64,000 nt of DNA from Sternotherus odoratus (lineage: Eukaryota; Chordata; Testudines; Kinosternidae): assembly GCA_032164245.1 (NCBI GenBank), contig JAVMKO010000001.1:60866892-60930891 (forward strand), in the 5' to 3' direction. The translations under genes and the position numbers were made by a program. Shown piece by piece: positions 35,967 through 47,780 of this stretch; within the stretch, counting starts at the first letter, position 1; each line of letters starts with the position of its first letter. The notes under the pieces are model-generated. The model made no database searches. It saw only the letters and a program-made list of their open reading frames with translations, and was not told the origin of the DNA.

Positions 35967-36268
35967 GGTGAGTAAGGGCATGGGGTGAGAGGTTTTGTGC
36001 TGCAGCTTTTGTGAAGACATCCTTGGGATCACAGGTTGGAACTTGAGGAAAAGCCCCCTTTCTCCTAGCCACGTGCGGAAAGGGAGACAAAAAGGAAACC
36101 CCCACCCCCTTTTTAAGTGCAAATTGAAATACAAACTGATCCCTTCTAACCGCAGCCATGGCATGTTTAGGAAAGCATGGTTGTGTGACCCTTATTTCAC
36201 CAAACGGGGCAGATTCCTTGTTGAATTGTTTTTAATGCTAAATCGCAAATTTCCCCTGTTTCTCCTAG

Positions 36269-36580
36269 GTGACCCTATGCGATATCACTCTCCTGAGGGT
36301 AACAGAGGCAGCAAGGGAGCAGATGCTGAAAGCGTCTGGGTACAGACCTGGTCCTTATGCTGCAATGCTGTGTGCTGCAATGATGCCAGCAGAGCTAATA
36401 TTGGAGTGGCGTGGGAAAGTGTCATACCATGGCGGACGAAATAAGGCAGCCCTTCCTAGAAACCTTCTGCGAAGGATTGCAGAGTACCTCCATGAAAGTT
36501 TCCTAGAGATCTCCATGGAGGATTCCCGGGCCACCCCCGTGCACATAAACAGTCTTTTCCGGAGCACACGCTCTGCGTAG
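36269..36580 (+). pseudogene. Conserved ORF module of Harbinger-like element II
   Basis: A plus-strand frame of 103 codons opens just after TTTCTCCTAG, a good splice acceptor, and ends TAG. The predicted peptide has 'MMPAELILEWRGKVSYHGG', 'RNKAALPRNLLRRIAEYLHE' and 'ISMEDSRATPVHINSLFR'. It is basic, probably helical, and has no cysteines arranged as a zinc finger. The decayed copy at 1464-1760 shares most of these blocks, so selection or recent common origin kept the frame. I do not recognise the domain. It could be a C-terminal exon of an element protein or captured host sequence. Confidence 0.5.
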
Positions 36581-36684
36581 CTGGAGTGGCCACCAATTCC
36601 CACTACACCTACATTTTTGTTCAGACTAAACATAAAAAATATTAGCATGTAACCCCAACAATTTTACTGGAAATGTGTACTCAC

Positions 36685-37415
36685 CAGAGGTGCCTTCCCC
36701 AGCATCACGTTCTGCCACCAATTGGTCCTGTGAGGGGATGGGCTCCAGAGTTAAAAATGGTTCTTGGCTGTCTGGGAGAATGGATCCTCTGCTTGCCTGC
36801 CTCACATTCTCCTCCTCCTCCTCCTCCTTCCTACTCAACAATGTCCTCATTGTTGCTCAAGGTTGTTCAGGGCTCCTGGGAAGTATCCATGGAGCATTTT
36901 GGGGGTAGTGGTGAGGTCGCCTCCGAGAATCGCATGGAGCTCCTCATAAAAGCAGCACGTCTGTGGAGCAGAACCAGAACTACTATTCACCTTTCTTGTA
37001 TTCTGGTATGCTTGCTGAAGCTCTTTTATTTTCACGCGGCACTGCTGCATGTCCCTGGTGTAGCCCTTCTCCCGCATGCCCCATGCTATTGTAACCCACA
37101 CACACCTCCTGGGTGTGCTGTTCAGTCCCATCTAGTGGCTCCAACACCACTTAGAGAGAGATTAATGAGTTCGCTCCACAGCCTTAATTAACTTATAGCT
37201 CATGTGGTAGAGGCTCATGCTCCAGAGGCCCCAGGTTTGATCCCGCCTGGTGGTGACTGGGGTCTGTCAGCGTTACGCTCTCTTTTCATAGATGTCAGCA
37301 TTTCTGCTGCTGGATGGGAGCTCTGCCTGCACAGACTCTTCTCTCCACACAGCAATAAGATCCACCACCCCCTCTGTACTCTATGCTGAAGTACGTTTGC
37401 GGTCTTGAGTCTCAA
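36685..37415 (-). pseudogene. Myb/SANT-like (MSANTD-type) gene of Harbinger-like element II, broken
   Basis: In minus-strand order: 'VVDLIAVWREESVQ' near 37375-37330 (first helices of the trihelix), 'SSRNADIYEK' near 37300, the insert 37276-37091, 'GMREKGYTRDMQQCRVKIKE' and 'QAYQNTRKVNSSSGSAPQTC' (rest of the domain), 'FYEELHAILGG', a frameshift near 36850, a run of six glutamates, 'PDSQEPFLTLEPIPSQ' and 'GEGTSG' up to a GTGAGTAC donor (exon end 36685). Such proteins assist the Harbinger transposase by binding DNA. The second exon, with the usual basic 'RKKRTRDEMF'-like segment as I remember it, is not found downstream. The insert and the frameshift make it a pseudogene. Confidence 0.7.
37091..37276 (+). 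mobile_element. Insert with tRNA-like promoter boxes (SINE-like)
   Basis: Compared with copy I, about 186 bp starting GTAACCCACACA and ending CAGCGTTAC are extra here. The segment holds an A-box-like TAGCTCATGTGGTAGAGG (from 37196) and a B-box-like GGTTTGATCCC (37234-37244), spaced as in a tRNA gene. A CCA triplet at 37222 sits where a Trp-type anticodon would be. The acceptor stem does not fold well, so this is not a working tRNA gene. It may be a tRNA-derived SINE. Confidence 0.5.
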
Positions 37416-37793
37416 TAATCAGCTGTGCTCGGCATGCTGATCAAACAGGAATTGAAAATTCAAAAGTTCCCTGGGTTTTAACAGTGGAGTGACTGTTTCC
37501 AGTGTACCTGGCTGACGTGCAGTGGAGTTGAAAGAGCTCTCCAGAATGGTCACTGTGGGACACCTCCTGGAGGCTAATTCATTTGAATTGCACAACACAG
37601 TGTGTACGCTATCCCCATCTCGACCCGTGGATGTCAAATCAAGCACTACACCTCTGACAGAGATGGAGTACAGAAGTCAACTTTACAGGCCACTTAGGTC
37701 GGCAGAAGGGACTCGGTAGTGTAGACACATACATTATTAGATCAACTTAATATGGCTTATGTCAACCTAAGCTTGTACAGTAGACCAGGCCAC

Positions 37794-38957
37794 AGTGTTG
37801 TTTTGTTCATTGCATGATCTCTCTTATCACCTGTTGCATGACTTGAACAATAATATTCCATTTAGCAATTGATATAAATTGGGAAAATGTAAGTGTTTTA
37901 TCTTAAAAACTGTAGAGTATAACAAGCCCAAAACATGAAGTTAATTCATTCAATTATAGGTCTGTGTTCGTTGCTTAGTCACAAGAATTCATGTTGATTT
38001 TCCCGTGACATTAATTTTCATAATGTGTTTCATAATAGTAAAAAGAGATTGTTCAGTTTATAAAAGCTGATCTGCTTCTTAGATGACAGTTAAATGCAAC
38101 TAAATAGAAGAATAGTTTATATGTATAAATATGAAAAACTTCATGGTAGAATCTGTTAATTTAAAAAGTTATTATCTGCAACTTATTATCCAGAGTTGTT
38201 ATCCACTTCTGCTGGCAAGATAAAATAAATTACAGTATATTGTTGCATTATTACTCTGTTTCTGAATAATATTGGGATGAAATGGTATATGGGTTGGCTG
38301 CTTATTTTTTGGTTTCTTCGTTTTGCTTTTTTGTTTTTACTGCCTCTTGCAGTAAATGAGAAAAATCTATAGGTGTGTTAGCTTACATTGACTACTATTC
38401 ATAACTGAAGAGCACCATCAGATTGGAAATTTATAGGCTCTTTCCTGGGATTTATTCCAAAATCTGGATTATTTTCTTTGTTCTATAAATGAAAGCAGTT
38501 TGGAGATCTGAGCCTTTAAAATAAGCCAATTGCCTTAAAGTCAGAATTAGTTGAACAAGCAAGTGGCCTTCTATTGTATTATGAGGATAGTTGAAAATGG
38601 TCTTTAAATCCTGCTTTATCTTTCTGTAGCTAAAGAAAGCACAAATTACAGTGGATGGGTTAACTCTTTCATCAAGAAAGATCAGAATAACAGGGCTGAG
38701 CTATGAACACAAGAGCACAGCACTAGAGAGAGATTTAGTATGCCAGTCTATTAAAAACTGACCAATATGGAATCTGCTTGAAAGATAAGAATTCTACTAA
38801 AATAAAATATTCTTTTGTCTTCTGTTTTTTAGATTGGAAAAAAAATAGAAAAGCAGATGCAGTTAGTTTCTTTTTTTAAATGCCTGATTTCTTAGTACCC
38901 AGTATCTAGTTATTTTAAATCATCATATATTAGACCAAATATTCCAAGCAAGATAAT
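37794..38957. other. No gene or element recognised
   Basis: A+T-rich, repeat-poor; no open frame of note. Confidence 0.45.
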
Positions 38958-39253
38958 GGGCTGGTCTTCACTGGGGGGTGGATCGACGGAAGGTACGCAA
39001 CTTCAGCTATGTGAATAACATAGCTGAAGTCGGCGTATCTTCAGCCGACTTACCTGCCATCCTCATGGCGGCGGTAGTCGGCGGCGCCCTCCCCCATCGA
39101 CTCCAGCTTGCGCCTTGCATCAAGCTGGAGTTACAGGAGTCGACGGGGGCGCCGCGGGCGATCGATTTATCACGTCTTAACGAGACACGAGAAATCGATC
39201 ACTAAAAGAGCGATTGCTACCCGCCGATCTGGGGGGGTAGTGAAGACCTACCC
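38958..39253 (+). mobile_element. Multi-hairpin MITE, copy D
   Basis: GGGCTGGTCTTCACTGGGGG at the left and GTAGTGAAGACCTACCC at the right, flanked on both sides by AAT (38955-38957 and 39254-39256). The interior follows copies C and E: a CAGCTATGTGAATAACATAGCTG palindrome core, a GACTCCAGCTTG..CAAGCTGGAGT pair and a CGATTTATCACGTC..GACACGAGAAATCG pair. Confidence 0.85.
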
Positions 39254-39689
39254 AATGACATTAGCAGAGAAATTGTGACTGCGTGGTGGTTGGTTATTAT
39301 GGAAGTATCTCAAAGCCTGATTCTGAGTTGGGGTGCAAATGTTTAAATGTATTTCAACTGGTATAAAATTATAACAAATGTTCATCTTTGAAATCTCCTT
39401 CAGGTTTCCACTGGGCTGAACACTGAGTGCTTTCTTCTTACGTGTTAAAACACAGCACCACGCCACACACCAAGTACTGTCTTAAAAAACACTTGCACAG
39501 ATCCCATTTGCTGCAGGAAAATTTATGCATGTGTGTCAAATGGCAGAATTTGTCCCACCCACATGATATAGTAGATTGTCTGGCTATACCAAAAGAAGGA
39601 CAGGAGACACTTAATAAAGTTGTGGCCTGGTTAAATCTTTATCATTAGATGTCTGGCAAATGAAAGTGTATAGTGCAGGAAACTCCATG
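39254..39689. other. No gene or element recognised
   Basis: Mixed sequence with short frames only. Confidence 0.45.
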
Positions 39690-40262
39690 CTCATTCAATA
39701 ACTATCCGGGGCTTCCACCAGGCCCCACTTCATTTTTCAACCAGGTCCCCTAGCCAACTCATGGGTTTGATTTTACAATCCAACAACCCTGACACCTCAA
39801 GAGTTAAAGTGAACTATAACAAAGGGGGGGTTGGCTCCCTGCCATACCAATCATAGGAGCCCTGAAGCCTCCCCCCGATTTTGTTCCTTTAAGAAGCACC
39901 ACTTCTTAAGTCCTTTTAGCAGGTCATTTATCTGGTCACTGGGTGCCTTCATTATGGAGTACTTGTGCTGGACATCCATCCCACACTTAAACTATGATGT
40001 CACCCCCATTATGTAACTCCCTTTCCTTCTGACCATAATAGGTCCTCTCTGACACCCACTGTGGGGAAGGTGAAAAAAACCCACTCCACCTATGGTGGTG
40101 AGGGAAAAAATTCCTTCCAAACCCACCCACAAAGCAACTAGCTCCAGGCCGACAGCAGGTCCTAACCCAACCTGATATTTATCACGTCGAGAGGAAGGAG
40201 GGTGGATGCTGCCTTGCCTGCTATGTGACTATTAATTAAATTAATTAATTAAAATTAATTAT
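39690..40262. repeat. Possible decayed repeat ending in a TTAA-rich run
   Basis: C-rich sequence of different texture from its surroundings (39700-40200), then alternating ATTAATTAAATTAATTAATT (about 40230-40262). It may be an old retroelement body, but I cannot assign it. Confidence 0.25.
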
Positions 40263-43200
40263 GTGGCTTCTAACACCAGAGCTTACACCTTTTAAAGGCT
40301 TTCACCCTTATGTTCATTGGGGATGAATCTGCATCCCCACTCTTACCACCATCATTTTGCAGCAGTTTCTGACCTCCTTCCCACCGTCCATCTGCCATAA
40401 AGCACTGCTACCTGTCTCCGGCCAGCCCGGACAACGTCCTCCTTGCTTCAGTTGCAGTGCAGCCGACCTCTCTAATCTGCACTTTCCTAACCCACAGAGT
40501 TTATAATCTTCCCCAAATATTGGTGGTCTCTTGTCATGGCTCAGGAAAGATTTAATAGTGAATGTTAATAGCTCTAGGATAAAAGCTAGTACAGTGCATT
40601 TATTATTATACCAGGAAGCATTATCATTAATAATTAAAATTAAACTACAATTGACAAAATAAATGAGTACATTTAGCAGTGCCTTTTTGTTTGTTCATTT
40701 AGGGTCAGATTTTTCAGAAGTGCCTAGGTGACTTTCAATGGTACTCCTAAATAACATAGTGTCTTCTGAAAATCCAACTTTTATGCATTCATTTGCAAAA
40801 TTCTGTCATTTCAGTAAGTCTTTCACTTAAGGTTCAACTGTTAATTGAACGTTGGCAGATGATGATGAATTCTTAATGAGAAACTTTCACTACCTTCTCA
40901 TGTATACAGTAATTGTATTGATCAAGGACTGACATTTTTTGTATTGTATTTCTTTCCATTCCAATATTCTAAAAGCCTAATTCCTACTTTTGACCCCTGC
41001 AGACATGTTTGGGTAATGTATAACCAAAAGTAACAATTAACCCAATTTCTCATTCCATAACTTAATCTACAGGTGCTACTATGTGGACCTATTGGTCCAG
41101 ATATCAGTGTAGGCTACTTGCCAATTCCCCTTTACCTGTGTGCAACACACATGAGTTGACAGAGTTGTGTATTTCATGCTCAGATGTGGTTTATAGGAAA
41201 CTCAAAAATATTGAACCAGAGAGATGGGACAATAAGCCATTCTCTTTCACACCTCTGCAATTTCAGCTCTGGGCTTGGCACCCCGTGCTAGGTCTGGGCA
41301 CTGCCTCTCCTGTACCTCTCCTGTACTCTCAATGACTGCATGCAGGAAAAAAACTGCTTGCTTTGACCATACATGACAGAACAAGATCCAGACCAGGGAG
41401 TAGAAACTGGCGCAAGGCTCTTAAGTCATGTGGCCTACCAGTGAGGGCGGAACTAGAAGCATGGGACAGAGAATTGTCATGGCATCTCAATGCTGCCTAG
41501 TGTTGGTAGCCAGTTAAGCTGGTTTTCCAGCACTTTACACTGCCAGAACATAAGAGAAGTACGGACTTAGATACTTAAAGTTTGACTGAAATATGATTGA
41601 GATAATATATTTTGCAACTATTGGGTTTCAGTTCAGGGAGGAATTATTATAATTAGTGGGCCACAACTCTGTTTCATGATATATATATTTTAATTGTGGC
41701 AGTACCTATGAGTCCAAGTCATGGACCGTTGTGTTAGGTGCCATATAAATACACAGCCTGCAGTGGGGGTGGTATCACAGAATCAGTTCTGTAGCAACCA
41801 AGAGATTCTCTGAGGTAAATATCACATTGCCTACTAGCTCTCTCCCACAAACATACAGACAGTGAACTTCTTAGCTTCTGAGCTGTTATGTAATTATTTT
41901 TAAACCCATAAATACATATACCACCTACCTCCAAAAGCAATTAAACACATTTTTTTAGAAAATAATATACACCTCTTGAGAATAGGGAAAATGGTTCTCA
42001 GCTGTGCATGCTAACTAACAACTTAAAAGCAGAAGATCTGCAGCAGGAACTGGATCAAGTCATCCCAAAATCCTAAGAAAAGTTTGTTTCGGGAAGGAAA
42101 AAGGAAAAAAAAAATTAGGTTCTGTCTGAACCTTTGGGGACAGTAGTCACTGATCCCAAGGCTTCAGCTATCCTTTGTAGTATTGGAACTCATTTTCAAT
42201 TACTCCATATAAAAGATAGTTAAATGATTGCATTTTGAAATGTAAACAAGCTCACAAAGTGATCGCCAGTCCCACTCTTAACTTCGACACCCTGTCGGTT
42301 CCCTGTCTCGAGTATGCATTGCAACAAGCTTGTTGGGCCTGAAGAAAGAAAAGGAAAATTATTTCATGCAGTTCATGATTGCTCTCTTTTGACCTTACAT
42401 TATCTTGTGCTTACACTACACTTGAGACTGCATTGTTTCTTTTCAGTGCACAAATTTCTCTGTCACGACCAAGTTTCAGCAGAGTAGACTTATGAAAATT
42501 TAATTAGAATTAGCAGTGCATGTTATGATTTAAATTACTGACATGTTTATAGATATTCAGATTTTTAATATCTATACCTACCTTAGTTTTTGATGTGTAA
42601 AATACCAGTTGAGGTTCAACTTTAATGATGAGCAGGGATCCTAGAAATCCATTCCAATGCAAAATTTGTGTTTTTTACAGAGAATCTTTAGTTTTTACAT
42701 TTTTGTAGAGGGAAAACAAATAAAAACATTTATTAACTGTCAGCTAAATTTTACTGAAAGTACCAGTGTCACTTTTTCCAGTGATGCCCAATCTTATTAA
42801 ACGGAAGGGCCACAAACCCAAGCCCAGCCTTGTGTTGGCCAAACAGATCCTGAATATTTTAATAAGATTTTAGCTGACAGTAGGTGCCAAGCCACCAGGA
42901 CTGATAGGAGTTTTATTTTTTGTTGATTTAAAAAAAATTCTGAAAATCTAGAATACAGACATAGAAGTATTTGGTATAAGTAAGAAATACACATGGCAAT
43001 TCTATAGACTTTATTTTATTATAATGATTGATGGCACTGGTAAGCTTTGAACTTGCTTAAAATTGTAAATATATCAATAAAACATTGTGTTCAACAGATA
43101 CTTTTATATATATTGTGAGTACAGGAACTAAAATTCAGAATTTCATTTTAAGTGCAGAAAAGCAAATTATGGACTTTTTTTTTTTGGTTATTTTTAAATC

Positions 43201-43526
43201 CGAGAACTTTTGGGGGGAGAGGTCACAGAAAACTAGGCTTACTGATGATGAATGTAATGTCCTTAATTGAAGCCTTAACTATTTTAGAGACTCACATGCT
43301 GACAATATAACTTATTTATATAAAAGAACAACTACTTAAAACTCTCTCATAGGAGTGGACCATCCCATGACAGACAATATGAGTTCAGTGCATAGATGAG
43401 CAACCTCTCTCTGCCTTAGCCAGCCCACTTAAAACCAAGGTCTCGACAAGTTCTCTCTGAGATCTGGCTGAATAAACCATGGCATCTTATAACAATAGAT
43501 TTATTGGGCCAGAGCGAGAGTAAGAA
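40263..43526. other. No gene; one short repeat tail
   Basis: A+T-rich. At 41690-41750 the string GTGGCAGTACCTATGAGTCC, then GTTGTGTTAGGTGCCATATA is a relative of the repeat tail at 27270. Otherwise nothing recognised. Confidence 0.4.
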
Positions 43527-44262
43527 TGGCTCTATAGTCTAGTAGTTAGAGCACAAAACCCGTTAGGTGGAAGACTCAGGTTCCAGTTACCCTGCTCCAC
43601 ATCAGTCAGATTGGGAATTTGATCTAAGAACTGGGCTAAAGGTTATAAGGTGAGGCACCATCACCTCCTCCTTTATCCTTTGTGTGGGTATATGCATGCT
43701 AACAGACTGGACTCCAATGCAAAGTAGGCAAAGGAAGCTTTGTATGTGCATCCCACTGGGGCTTAGGTACGAGTTAGGTACTGAGCTGTTGGGCAGTGTC
43801 AGGACTTGGGCGGCTATGCATGTGCCCTGCCACTGAAATTTAGGTGACTGTGGAACTTTAATGGTGGAAACTTGGTTGTCTAGGGCAGTGGTTCTCAAAC
43901 TGTGGGTTGTGACCCTAAAATGTGTGGGAACCTCATTTTAATGGGCTTGCCAGGGCAGCTTACACTTGCTGGGGGCTGGAGCAGAAGTCTGTGGGTTTCA
44001 GCCCTGGGCATTAGGGCTCAGATTTCAAGCCTCTTGCCTGGGACTGAAGCCCTTGGTCTTCGGCTTTGGCCCAGGGGGTGGAGCTCAGGTTTTGGTTCCC
44101 TCTCCTGAGGTCGTGTAGTAACTCTTGTTATCAGAAGGAGGTCGTGGTGCAATGAAGTTTGAGATCCCCTGGTTTAGGGACTTTAAGCACCTATAGGGTT
44201 AAGAAGCAGCTGAGCATGGGTTCTATGAATGCCAGTGGCAGATGGGTACCTGAATCCCCGTT
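43527..44262 (+). mobile_element. tRNA-derived SINE-like repeat, interrupted by a hAT element
   Basis: The head has an A-box-like TAGTCTAGTAGTTAGAGC (from 43535) and a B-box-like GGTTCCAGTTAC (43579-43590), spaced as in a tRNA. The body downstream ('GGGGCTTAGGTACGAGTTAG', 'CAGGACTTGGGCGGC', 'ATTTAGGTGACTG') resembles a turtle repeat I remember. It continues after the hAT insertion as 'GGGACTTTAAGCACCTATAG'. The end is approximate. Confidence 0.55.
43886..44171. mobile_element. Non-autonomous hAT element (286 bp)
   Basis: Left end CAGTGGTTCTCAAACTGTGG; right end AAGTTTGAGATCCCCTG, an imperfect inverted repeat of the Charlie type. The flanking 8 bp are GTCTAGGG (43878-43885) and GTTTAGGG (44172-44179), a duplication with one change. 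hAT transposases make 8-bp duplications. No transposase is encoded; the 68-codon frame is chance. Confidence 0.9.
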
Positions 44263-46399
44263 GTGGTTCCAACCCAATTTAGAAAAAATGGTGTGTTGAG
44301 GCCTAATTTGCAGGAAAGAGGGTTACCTGCAACTTCTAATCACTACAAGGTTGGAAAACCCAACCCCTTTCCTCCCAATAGTTATATTGTCACTAAATGT
44401 AATCTGATCCTTGCTGCCAGGATCAGCTGCTACAGTGCCCCTGCCCTTAATCTCAGCCATTTAAATCTGTCCAGAATCCGGTTTCCATTATTTCTCAAGG
44501 AGTCTAGTATTGAGTAACAATTTAGACACAGTTTAACCTCCACCTATGGCCATGTGAGACTCAACAAAACCTTAAAGTGTGTTTGGATGCACTTTCATAT
44601 TTCACATGTGAAAGGAGAGATACGGTGATGTGGCTAAATACCAGCCAGAGATCACCTTGTGAGGGCAAGTTACTGGTGCTAAGGCCATGGAGCTGTAACT
44701 GGGCTGCACAAGTACAAAACATTATTGTAGGATCTATGCATCATGAAGAATTTAGTTCACAAGGACTTGCCGGAAGGAACTGATACTTTAGAGGCTTCCA
44801 GATGCAAGTGTCAGTTTAACTGGTAAATACATTTTGTATTGGTGATTGGTTTATCTGTGCAAAATGGGGAATAATAAACTTATTGCTTTTTTTTCCCCTG
44901 GCACTGTCAAAAGCAACAACTCTAATGACCAATTTTATGAAAATATATCTAAAATCCATGTGCACTTAAACATTAATAATCATTGTTCAGTTGCATTGCA
45001 TATGCATTAACAATTAGAAAACATGATTGAGGTATTTAACCAAAACAAATCTATTGTCTATTTACTTCATAATGGGCTTGCTCCAGCTCCCATTGATGTC
45101 AACAAAAATGCTCACAATGAGAGCTCGTTCAGGGCCAGTATAAAACTAGCAAAAGTATATTTTTGTGTCTTTTAGGAGAAAGGATAAAACACAGAGTTAT
45201 TTTGTCAGTTTCTCTACCTACATATTTCTTTATCTTTTCTGTATACAGGATGGGTTACATGCATTAGAACTGATCTCCATTGATCATAGTAATTAATTTT
45301 ATTTTTGAAATGTTATACCTATAAAAAAAGGAAAGGACAATGATACAGAACAGGATGACTTCTGATGGTATAAATTAATTTTGGTTTCACTTCTGGGAAA
45401 GAGCTTGGAAATGGCAATCAACTTGTAAAATAAACAATAAGAAACTTCAGCATTGCAGAATCCAGCATGATATTAATGTCTTAAATGATTAGCTATCAAT
45501 TTGGAAAAGTAACGAATGCATTACAAAGCTCATTCAGGGAAAAAACAACAACAACCCACTTTTGAAATGTGCACCCCCTTCTCCCCGTCAAGTCCAAAAT
45601 GTATTCTAATCTTCCTGCCCAAAGCTGATTTTCTTTCTGAAAGCATAATAAAATAGCAGAATAATTAAAATTTACAGTAGAAAAGATTAAGCAACACAGG
45701 ATTCTAGATTAGTTCCACTTGTTCCAATTTCAACATCAATAACCCCAAGTAATATCTATCTGTTCTAAAGATGAAGTATACCCTCTGAAAATCATAACAG
45801 AATTATCCAACCAGAGAAAGCATTAAACCAGAGATAATTCTGGTTGCTATTTTCCACTATGGTTCAGAATGCTAATTCTTTGGTTTGTAATAGGGTATCA
45901 GAGCAAGGAAAGTGAAGCTCATGGAATTTTTAAAATGTGTATATGTACATAAAAGTTTTCTTTTCTTTATGAAGAAAAAAATATTAAACAGGTGGTGGTA
46001 CTAATCAAGGAGTGCTTTTTACGCAACTCTTCTTAACCCATTCCAGCTACTGAATTGTTTCTAATTATGCAGTGCACTAATCAACAGCTCTGATACCGTC
46101 AGCTTGATTAGTAGTTTTTAATCATTATAGAGAGGTTGGAGAAAATGCTAATATATTGCAAAATAAAAATAAATTGAGCTCCATACACGATGTGTGGACA
46201 TTGTTTTTCCTTGCATGAATACATATCAGGACTGCCTATAATAATAGATCAAAGGTGCCAAATGACTTACAGATGTTAGGCATCACACCCAGATTGGGAT
46301 ATAAAATTGTCTAGGGGTTTGGATATGTGATACTGGGAGCCAGCAACTCTATGATTCTTTCACAAGCCAGGAAGGGCATGACAATGAGATCACATAACG
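44263..46399. other. No gene or element recognised
   Basis: A+T-rich, repeat-poor sequence; frames up to 84 codons without motif. Confidence 0.4.
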
Positions 46400-47780
46400 G
46401 CTGGTGCCACTCCTGACCAAAATAGCCAGTGCTTCATTCAGAGAAGGAATCATCCTTTCCTCCTTCAAATACAACTTGACCAATTCTGAAGAAACTCATC
46501 CTGCATACTTCAGTTCTAGCCAACTATCGCCAGTATCAAACATTCCATTCTTGAGTAATCTCATAGAGAAGCTAGACAAAGACTGACTGCAAGCTCATGT
46601 AAGTGAAGCCAACATTCTAGATGGAATATAATGCAGATTCTGGCCAAAACATAGAATTGAAACTCCTTTAATGGATAGAGGACTGACATCCATGCTCATC
46701 TTTCTGGACTGCTCTGCAGCATTCAATATCGTTGACCATGAGATACTGCTGTCTTGCCTGAGAGAAGGGGCAGGAGTCCAGGGCAATGTGCTAAAATGTT
46801 GTTAGTCCTTCCTGGGAGGGATGCAACCAAAGAGTAATGATGGGAAATTGCATTTTCACCCCAGACTTCTCATTTGTGAGATTCCACACAAGGATCAATT
46901 CTCTCTGGCGCTTTTCAACATCTACCTGCAATCACTAGATGAAATAGTCAGAAATAGACTCAAGTGCTGGTCATATGCAGATGACATACAGCTTTACTTA
47001 TAGTTCACTGAATACAACCACACCATTACTACCAAGAGAGCCCAGAGACTGGAAGAGGTTAGTTCCAGAGGAAAGTATTCTGAGGAATTTACCACCATGG
47101 TGCAGTCTCTTTTGATTAAAGGTTCACATCTGCAATTGGTCAATTCAGTACTCTTGGATTCCTCTTGGACACTGAGCTCTCACATTGCAACAGCCATGAG
47201 TAATGTTTTCTACCATCTCCGGTGGGCTAGGAGACTCCATCCTGTCCTGGCAGATGAAGACCTGGCCTCATTTACTCATGTCTTCATCACCTCTCAGCTG
47301 GACTATAGCAATGTGATATACCTGGGCATAAAACCTTCAGCACATGGGAAACTCCAACTATGGCAAAACACTGCAGCATGTCTCCTCAGCAACACAGGCT
47401 ACCATGAGCATATCACTCCTTTCCTCTGCTTTCTATACTGGCTTCCCATACAATTTTGAATCATATTCAAGGTCTTTGTTTTCAAAGCACTTGTGATCTG
47501 GACCCAGGAGACCTAAAAGACTCTGGGATGAAGCTCTGGGATGAAGACTGTGGTCCATAACTTGCTCATCTGGTACTATGGAACCCTCAAGACTAAGAGT
47601 AAATCTCATCTGTGAGGGAGACAGAACCTTCTCTGGGGGGTTGTCTGAGATTGGGGGATGAACTCCTTCAGGAACTAAGGATTATCACAAACGTCACCAC
47701 CTTCCATTCTAAGTGCAAGGCACTTTTCTTTTACCTTGTCTTCTCTAGCATAGCAACAGGTATATTTAACAAACAAACCA
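46400..47780 (+). mobile_element. L2-clade LINE, decayed reverse transcriptase
   Basis: In order on the plus strand: 'PVSNIPFLSNLIEKL' (46530-46575), 'FLDCSAAFNIVDHEILL' (46701-46750), 'DQFSLALFNIYLQSLDE' (46890-46942) and 'SYADDIQLYL' (YADD at 46974-46985), the RT active-site block. Then 'SHIATAMSNVFYHLRWARRL' and 'SQLDYSNVIYLGI', the thumb and connection region usual in L2 elements. The tail (47640-47760) corresponds to the C-terminal helix and stop. Stops and frame changes lie between the blocks, so it is inactive. L2 LINEs mobilise MIR-like SINEs, which are also present here. Confidence 0.85.

Larger units (their letters stand above)
35890..37793. mobile_element. PIF/Harbinger-like DNA element, copy II
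   Basis: The right end, reverse-complemented, starts GGCCTGGTCTACTGTACAAG, related to both ends of copy I. No matching left inverted repeat was found, so the left limit is a guess; it abuts the L2 fragment. Inside are a plus-strand ORF module (36269-36580) and a minus-strand Myb/SANT-like gene (36685-37415) pointing at each other, as in copy I. An inserted segment with tRNA-like boxes (37091-37276) breaks the Myb/SANT gene. No DDE transposase is visible. This copy is less decayed than copy I. Confidence 0.65.

Noticed and set aside
35995..36444. 149-codon plus-strand open frame overlapping the Harbinger-like ORF module
   Set aside because: It crosses the likely intron and is in a different frame from the conserved module, so it is a shadow.
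37186..37256. Possible tRNA-Trp gene
   Set aside because: Promoter boxes and a CCA triplet are present, but the acceptor and other stems do not pair properly; better explained as a SINE-like insert.
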